Assembly (NCBI GenBank): GCA_035686365.1
Contig: DASRZM010000111.1
Location: 1 to 26,896, forward strand
DNA length: 26,896 nt
DNA from: DASRZM01 sp035686365
GTDB taxonomy: Bacteria > Pseudomonadota > Gammaproteobacteria > Xanthomonadales > Xanthomonadaceae
Direction of reading: 5' to 3'
Of the stretch, positions 21,527 to 26,896 are shown piece after piece. Position 1 is the first letter of the stretch; each line of letters starts with the position of its first letter. The notes under the pieces are model-generated. The model ran no database searches. It was not told the DNA's origin and worked only from the letters and a program-made list of their open reading frames with translations. The translations under genes and the position numbers were made by a program.

Positions 21527-23554
21527 ATGCCCGGGTGCTTACTGGCTGCCGTTCTTGCCGCCGCCGCCGCCGCCGACGACACGGCGCGGCGGCTCGACGC
21601 CATCCAGGTACTGGCCCGCCCGCCCGCCGCGGCGGTCACGGCGCAGGTCGCACAGGTGGACTCCGAGGCCATCGAGCGGGTCGCCCCGAGCCATCCCAAC
21701 CCGCTGTTCGCGCGCGTGCCCGGCGCCTGGATCAGCCGCGGCAGCGGCCAGGAGTCGCTGATCGCGCTGCGCTCGCCGGTGCTCACCGGCGCCGGCGCCT
21801 GCGGCGCCTTCGCCCTGCTCGAGGACGGCGTGCCGATCCGGCCGGTGGGTTTGTGCAACGTCAACGAACTGTTCGAGCTGCAGTTCGAACAGGCCGCTGC
21901 GGTGGAAGTGCTGCGCGGACCGGGCACCACGCTGCTGGGCTCCAACGCGCTGCACGGCGCGATCAACGTACGGCCGCACGCACCCGGTGCGTCGCCGGTG
22001 CGCGCCGTGAGCCTGGATGCCGGCGCGCACCGGTTCCGGCGCGCGCGCGCGACGATTGCGGCTGCCGACGCGCGCGTGGAAGCGCTGGCGGCCGAATCGG
22101 GCAGCTTTCGCCGGGACGAGTCCTGGTCGCAGCACAAGCTGCGGCTGCAATGGCAGTGGCCCGGCGCCTCCGGCTCGCCGCGCGCGCTGCTGGCGCTGAC
22201 CCGGCTGGACCAGGAGACCGCCGGCTTCGTGTTCGGCGAGAACGCCTTTGCCGATGCACGCCGTTTCGGCAACGCCAACCCCGAGGCGTTCCGCGATGCG
22301 CAGGCTGCACGGATGCACCTGCGCTGGCTATGGCCCGTGGCTGCGGGGGAGCTCGGGCTGACGCCGTACGTGCGCCGCGACCGCATGGAGTTCCTGCAGC
22401 ATTTCCTGCCCGGCGCGCCGCTGGAACGCAACGGCAGCGACAGCGCCGGCGTGCAGCTGCGCTGGTCCTCGGTCTCCGGCCGCAACGACCATGTGCTCGG
22501 CCTGGACCTGGAGCGCGCGCGCGGCACGCTGCTGGAACTGCAGGCCGGGCCGGTCCAGGACGGACCGCCGGCGCTGCGCGAGATCCGCCCACCGGGACGG
22601 CATTACGACTACGCGGTCGATGCCGACCACGCCGCGCTGTTCGCCCGGACCGGGTATGCAGCGACGCCGTCGCTGCGGATCGAGGCGGGCGTGCGTGCCG
22701 AGACCCTGCGTTACCGTTACGAGAACCGCATGGCAGCCGGCAACCTGCGCGAGGACGGCGGCGCCTGCGGTTTCGGCGGCTGCCTGTTCAACCGCCCGGC
22801 CGATCGCGTGGACCGCTTCGACGAGGTCAATGGCGAATTGGGCCTGGTTCATGCCGGCGCAGACTCGGAAGTGTTCGCGCGCGTGGCGCGCGCGTTCCGC
22901 TTCCCGCAGGCCGGCGAGCTCTACCGGCTGCAGCGCGGCCAGGACGTGGCCGACCTGGCGCCGGAGGTGCTGCACGGGATCGAGGCGGGCTGGCGCCATT
23001 TCGGCGCCGTGCGCACGGAAGTGGCGGCCTACGCCTACGACAAGCGTCACGTGATCCTGCGCGATGCCCAGGGCTTCAACGTCGCCGACGGACGCACCAC
23101 CCACCGCGGCCTGGAGGCGGCGGTGCACTGGGCGCCGGTCGATGCGGCATGGGTCGAGGGCAACCTCGGCTACGCCATCCACCGCTACGCCTTCGACCGC
23201 GCCCTGGCCGGCGGCGAGACGATCGACGAGGGCAACGAGATCGACAGCGCGCCGCGCTGGCTGGGCGCAGTGCGCCTGGGCCACCGCGGACGCGCCGGCA
23301 CGTTCGAACTGGAGTGGCTGCACCAGGGCGGTTACTTCCTGGACGCCGCCAACAGCGCCCGCTACGATGGCCACCGGCTGCTGCACCTGCGCTGGCAGCG
23401 CGAACTCGGCGCCGGCTGGTCGCTGGGCGCGCGGATCCTGAACCTGGCCGACCGCCGTTACGCCGAGCGCGCCGACTTCGCCTTCGGCAACTTCCGCTAT
23501 TTCCCGGGCGAGGGCCGGCGCTGGGAACTGGAGCTGCGCTACTGGGCCCACTGA
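21527..23554 (+). CDS. TonB-dependent outer-membrane receptor
   Basis: The 675-residue protein has a short signal peptide (about 1-16, Ala-rich), a TonB-box-like LDAIQVLA (23-30), a plug domain (about 35-150) with FALLEDGVPIRPVGLCNVNELFE (95-117) and RGPGTTLLGSNALHG (130-144), and a 22-stranded barrel whose last strand is RRWELELRYWAH. It would import a scarce ligand, such as a metal chelate or small organic compound, using TonB energy. The ligand cannot be told. The plug cysteines (C92 and C110) and the later GGACGFGGC pair are notable. The C-terminal residue is His, not the usual aromatic, which sits three residues in. AGGA lies eight bases before the ATG. It is divergent from icd; no TonB, ABC or regulator partner is adjacent. 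Confidence 0.92.
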   Translation: MPGCLLAAVLAAAAAADDTARRLDAIQVLARPPAAAVTAQVAQVDSEAIERVAPSHPNPLFARVPGAWISRGSGQESLIALRSPVLTGAGACGAFALLEDGVPIRPVGLCNVNELFELQFEQAAAVEVLRGPGTTLLGSNALHGAINVRPHAPGASPVRAVSLDAGAHRFRRARATIAAADARVEALAAESGSFRRDESWSQHKLRLQWQWPGASGSPRALLALTRLDQETAGFVFGENAFADARRFGNANPEAFRDAQAARMHLRWLWPVAAGELGLTPYVRRDRMEFLQHFLPGAPLERNGSDSAGVQLRWSSVSGRNDHVLGLDLERARGTLLELQAGPVQDGPPALREIRPPGRHYDYAVDADHAALFARTGYAATPSLRIEAGVRAETLRYRYENRMAAGNLREDGGACGFGGCLFNRPADRVDRFDEVNGELGLVHAGADSEVFARVARAFRFPQAGELYRLQRGQDVADLAPEVLHGIEAGWRHFGAVRTEVAAYAYDKRHVILRDAQGFNVADGRTTHRGLEAAVHWAPVDAAWVEGNLGYAIHRYAFDRALAGGETIDEGNEIDSAPRWLGAVRLGHRGRAGTFELEWLHQGGYFLDAANSARYDGHRLLHLRWQRELGAGWSLGARILNLADRRYAERADFAFGNFRYFPGEGRRWELELRYWAH

Positions 23555-23858
23555 GCGCACGTCCGGCGCTGGAGATCACCGCGTCGGTGGCCGCCGGGCC
23601 GGATTTCACGCGGGAACCTGCGCACTTGCCGGTGCACGCCGGGCGACCCGGCCGCGTGCCCTGACCCACCGCGGCACCGGATTGCGCATTGCGTCACATC
23701 CGGACCGTGAACTGCGGCCCTATAGCAGCGCTCTGCGGGAGGTATCCGCGAACCCGGTCACGACCTCTCACCCTGTAACAATTGTTTACAATTGTGCCCT
23801 TGCCGTGAAGGCGCGCGCGCGCGAGCGTTCGCGGCTTGCTCCGCCATCCGGTCACCCA
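23555..23858. other. Intergenic region before the protease gene
   Basis: About 300 bases without a gene. The only marked feature is an AT-rich stretch at 23774-23795 with tandem palindromes. The following GCGCGCGCGCGCG tract (about 23810-23824) and a weakly structured leader precede the protease start. Confidence 0.6.
23778..23795. promoter_or_regulatory. Tandem ACAATTGT palindromes upstream of the protease
   Basis: ACAATTGT occurs twice, separated by TT (23778-23785 and 23788-23795), so the 8-bp palindromes repeat every 10 bp, one DNA turn. The block is strikingly AT-rich for this window and lies 63 bases before the protease ATG. It could be an operator for a dimeric regulator or overlap the promoter (TTTACA at 23785-23790 looks like a -35 element). 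Confidence 0.5.
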
Positions 23859-26800
23859 ATGCCCACGCTCCGCCTGAACCGCAACGCCCTTCTCGCCGCC
23901 ATGCTCACCGTCATGGCCGGCATCGACGCCGGCCCGGTGTCCGCCAACGCCGGCTACGCGCCGCCGGCGAAGACGGCTGTGGCCAAGGCGGCCGCTGCGG
24001 CCGGGGCCTACTACGTGCGCTTCCAGCCCGGCCGGGCGCAGGCCGCCGAGCAGGCGCTGCGCGGCCAGGGCGGCCGGATCACCTACCATCTGGCGCGGCT
24101 GGACACCTTCGTGGTGGATCTCCCGGAGGGCGCCGCCACGGCGCTCGCGGCCCATCCGGTCGTCATCCTGATCGAACCGGTGCCCGAGCACCGCCTGATG
24201 GCGCAGGTGGTGCCGTGGAACATCGACCAGTTCCAGGCTCGCGATGTGTGGGACAAGAACCGCGACGGCGTGGTCGACACCAACGCACCGGACGGCAGCG
24301 GTATCACCCTCTGCGTGGTCGACTCGGGCATCCACATCGATCACAGCGACTTTGTCGGCGTCACGCTCAGCGGCACCACCGAAGGCAACGTCGGCAACTG
24401 GTTCGAGGACGGCAGCGGCCACGGCACCCACGTGGCCGGCACGATCAACGCGATGAACAACGACCGCGGTGTGGTCGGCGTGCTGCCCGGGGCAGCCGAG
24501 CTGTACATCGTCAAGGTCTTCAACAACAACGGAACCTGGGGCGGCGGCAGCCTGGCGACGGCGATCGACAAGTGCCGCTTGGGCGGCGCCAGCGTCATCA
24601 GCATGAGCCTGGGCGGTGGCGGCAGCCAGACCGAGGAGGACGCGTTCCAGGACCTGTACGACAACTTCGGGATCCTGCACGTCGCCGCCGCCGGAAACGA
24701 CGGCAACAACACCGCCAGTGCACCGGCCCGTTACGAGTCGGTCGTGATGGTCGGCGCCATCAACGAGGAGGAGACCGCGGCCGAGTTCAGCCAGACTCCG
24801 TTCACCGCGTACGACCCGAACAACCCACCGGCCAACGCCGAGTGGGACATGGTCGAGTTCGCCGGCGGTGGCGTGGCGGTGCTCTCCACCGTCCCGGATC
24901 CGGACGGCGAGGTGCCGACCTTCTCCGCCACGGCCGGGACGACGAGCTGGTTCGGCAACGGGATTTCGCTGGACACCGGCGCGGCGGTGCTCGAGGGCAC
25001 CGCGAGCGCAGAACTCGTGCAGGGGAACCTGTGCGACACGACCAATCCCGCGTGGAGCGGCAAGGTCGTGCTGTGCGAGCGCGGCGTGGTCAGCTTCGCG
25101 GACAAGATCAACAACGTCGACAGCTCCGGCGGTGCCGCAGCGGTCATCTACAACAATGTCGCCGGCGACCTGCTGGCGACCTGTGGCGGCAACTGCAACG
25201 ACCCCGCGTTTGCGGCCATCACGCTGAGCCAGACGAAGGGACAGGAGCTGCTGGCCGCCGTCGGCCAGGTCACCGACGTGGTCGCCGACGACGGATCGCC
25301 GTGCGCGGACTGCGAGGGCGGTTACGCATATTTCAGCGGAACGTCGATGGCCACACCCGGCGTGTCGGCGGGCATGGCATTCGTCTGGGACGCCTGCGGC
25401 GGCCCCGCCGCCGTGACCAACAAGGACCTGCGGCTGCTGCTGCGCGAAACGGCAAAGGACCTCAGCGGCACACAGCCGGCCGATCCGAACGTCAGCGGCG
25501 ACACTCCGATCGTATACGGCGCAGGCTACGATCGCGTCACCGGCTGGGGCCTTCCGCAGCTGGCCGACGCGCTCGAACTGGGCAATGCGCTGCACGGGGA
25601 CAGCTGTCCGCTGGCCCTGGTGGCGACCCCGGCGGTCCGTGAGGTGTGCACGCTGGCCACCAGCAGCACCGATTTCACGCTGACACTGAACGACGACTTC
25701 CTGGGCAGCACCACGCTGTCGGTCGCAGGCGGCCCCGCCGGCGCGAGCGGGTCGTTCGCCGGCAACCCGGTCGTGCACCCGAACAAGAGCAGCGTGTACA
25801 CGCTGTCGGGGCTGGACTCGGTCGCCGACGGATCCTACGCGCTGGACTTCACCGCCACCGACGATGCCGACTCCAACCACCTGGGCACTGCCAAGGCCAA
25901 CCTCCACGTCACCGCCTCGATCCCGGCGCAGGTGACCGGGCTCAGCCCGGTCGACGGCAGCACCGCCGTGGCGACGTTGCCGACGCTGAGCTGGAACCCG
26001 GCGCCCGGCGCTACCGGCTACCTGGTCGAAGTCGCCACCGACCCGGCGTTCGCAAGCATCGTGCACAGTGCGCTGATCCTGGGCACCAGCCACGCCGTCA
26101 CCACGATGCTGGCCGCCAACACGATCCACTACTGGCGGGTGACGCCGTCCAACGGCTGCGGTTCCGCATCGCCGACGAGCGCCAGCTTCACCACCGTCAA
26201 CATGATCTGCCGGAGTCCGAACGTGGCGATTCCGGATCGCCAGGGCGGCACCTTCGGCGTCGTCAGCGACACACTCACGGTGTCCTCGGTCGGCAACCTG
26301 GCCGACCTGGATCTGGCGGTGGACATCAGCCACACCTGGGTCGGCGATCTGCTGGTCGGCCTGCGTCACGTGGCCACCAACACCACCGTCACCTTGATCG
26401 ACCGGCCCGGCCGCACCGCCGGCGGCGCCGGCTGTTCCGGCAACGACATCGACGTAACCCTGGACGACGAGGCGGGCGCACCGGTGGAAACCCAGTGTGC
26501 GGCGTCGACGCCGACGATCTCGGGCACCTTCACCCCGAACAACCCGCTGAGCGCGTTCGACGGGCTGAGCCTGGCCGGTGACTGGCAGATCACGGTCACC
26601 GACGCCGCCACCGGTGACACCGGAACGCTCAATACCTGGTGCCTGATCGCCCGCGAGGCGGGCACCAACCAGGCGCCGGTGGTGACCACGGAGATCGACG
26701 ACCAGGTCAACGCCGAGAACGATGCGGTGAACCTGGACGTGTCCGGCAACTTCGACGATGCCGATGGCGACACCCTGGGCTTCAGCGCCGACGGGCTGCC

Positions 26801-26896
26801 CACGGGCCTGTCGATCAGCGGCGCCGGCGTGATCAGCGGCACGATCGGCTTCGACGCGGCCGCCGGCAGCCCGTACACCGTGACGGTGACGGCGAA
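23859..26896 (+). CDS. Secreted subtilisin-like (S8) serine protease with PA and P domains, 3' partial
   Basis: The frame stays open to the window edge (1012 codons seen, C terminus missing). A signal peptide (about 1-30, MPTLRLNRNALLAAMLTVMAG, cleavage near VSA-NA) and an I9-like propeptide (about 50-113) precede the S8 catalytic domain. The catalytic triad is D155 (CVVDSGIHIDH), H188 (GHGTHVAG) and S496 (SGTSMATPG), with oxyanion N280 (AAGNDG). A protease-associated domain is inserted between H and S (about 385-465). C-terminal to it are a beta-sandwich region (about 582-687), a fibronectin III-like domain (688-781), a proprotein-convertase P domain (about 785-930) and the start of a cadherin/Ig-like domain (NQAPVV.. 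from about 937). It is probably exported by Sec and a type II system to digest external protein. Confidence 0.95.
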   Translation, partial: MPTLRLNRNALLAAMLTVMAGIDAGPVSANAGYAPPAKTAVAKAAAAAGAYYVRFQPGRAQAAEQALRGQGGRITYHLARLDTFVVDLPEGAATALAAHPVVILIEPVPEHRLMAQVVPWNIDQFQARDVWDKNRDGVVDTNAPDGSGITLCVVDSGIHIDHSDFVGVTLSGTTEGNVGNWFEDGSGHGTHVAGTINAMNNDRGVVGVLPGAAELYIVKVFNNNGTWGGGSLATAIDKCRLGGASVISMSLGGGGSQTEEDAFQDLYDNFGILHVAAAGNDGNNTASAPARYESVVMVGAINEEETAAEFSQTPFTAYDPNNPPANAEWDMVEFAGGGVAVLSTVPDPDGEVPTFSATAGTTSWFGNGISLDTGAAVLEGTASAELVQGNLCDTTNPAWSGKVVLCERGVVSFADKINNVDSSGGAAAVIYNNVAGDLLATCGGNCNDPAFAAITLSQTKGQELLAAVGQVTDVVADDGSPCADCEGGYAYFSGTSMATPGVSAGMAFVWDACGGPAAVTNKDLRLLLRETAKDLSGTQPADPNVSGDTPIVYGAGYDRVTGWGLPQLADALELGNALHGDSCPLALVATPAVREVCTLATSSTDFTLTLNDDFLGSTTLSVAGGPAGASGSFAGNPVVHPNKSSVYTLSGLDSVADGSYALDFTATDDADSNHLGTAKANLHVTASIPAQVTGLSPVDGSTAVATLPTLSWNPAPGATGYLVEVATDPAFASIVHSALILGTSHAVTTMLAANTIHYWRVTPSNGCGSASPTSASFTTVNMICRSPNVAIPDRQGGTFGVVSDTLTVSSVGNLADLDLAVDISHTWVGDLLVGLRHVATNTTVTLIDRPGRTAGGAGCSGNDIDVTLDDEAGAPVETQCAASTPTISGTFTPNNPLSAFDGLSLAGDWQITVTDAATGDTGTLNTWCLIAREAGTNQAPVVTTEIDDQVNAENDAVNLDVSGNFDDADGDTLGFSADGLPTGLSISGAGVISGTIGFDAAAGSPYTVTVTA

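Noticed and set aside
23694..26369. An 891-codon minus-strand open frame opposite the protease
   Set aside because: The plus strand encodes a clear S8 protease with catalytic triad and signal peptide across the same bases; the minus frame has no recognisable domain.

Overview
The DNA is very GC-rich and densely coding. Gene content (phenylalanine hydroxylase beside an Lrp-type regulator, short CydAB, an NADP isocitrate dehydrogenase, a TonB-dependent receptor, a multidomain secreted subtilase) and a wealth of short palindromic intergenic repeats such as AGGAGCGGCCGTTGGCCGCG suggest a gammaproteobacterial chromosome of the Lysobacteraceae/Xanthomonadaceae type (Luteimonas/Lysobacter-like). That placement is an inference from family resemblance; no rRNA or marker gene fixes it. 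I see no tRNA, rRNA, CRISPR array, transposase, integrase or prophage gene.

Layout. 1-421: a gene-free zone of REP-like repeats and nested inverted repeats. 422-2233: a minus-strand two-component pair (DesK/NarL-type histidine kinase and LuxR-type response regulator), divergent from a membrane protein (2382-3110). 3111-3625: a 0.5 kb gap with no recognised gene. 3626-5229: phhA divergent from an Lrp/AsnC regulator, with an inverted repeat between them that is a candidate operator. 5367-7762: cydAB, encoding a bd-type quinol oxidase with a short Q-loop. 7763-7918: a REP pair. 7919-8560: a YjdF-like membrane protein whose 3' end overlaps tail-to-tail with a diguanylate cyclase (8527-9744). 9838-10635: a rhomboid protease. 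10769-14063: a helicase/exonuclease pair matching MrfA/MrfB (YprA/YprB), the mitomycin-lesion repair pair known from Bacillus. 14064-15424: a SAM methyltransferase gene between inverted copies of a heptamer repeat, next to a 40-bp tandem array that lies inside a perfect 28-bp inverted repeat. 15423-17974, all minus strand: an RluE-like pseudouridine synthase, a lipoprotein with a SAM-methyltransferase fold (COG4798-like) and a LysR regulator. 18072-18415: two overlapping small ORFs divergent from the LysR gene. 18711-21411, minus strand: icd followed by mgtE. 21527-23554: a TonB-dependent receptor. 23859 to the window end: a large secreted S8 protease, cut by the window edge.

How the parts fit. 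Most genes are core metabolism and envelope functions: phenylalanine to tyrosine conversion under a local Lrp regulator, microaerobic respiration, TCA cycle, Mg2+ import, c-di-GMP signalling, and intramembrane and secreted proteolysis. The parts most worth a second look are the MrfAB-like repair pair, the LysR gene with its two divergent small ORFs and a T-N11-A palindrome, the repeat-bounded methyltransferase segment, the lipoprotein methyltransferase, and the tandem AT-rich palindromes upstream of the protease. No single entirely new system can be proved from sequence alone; the LysR/small-ORF unit and the repeat-bounded segment are the least explained.
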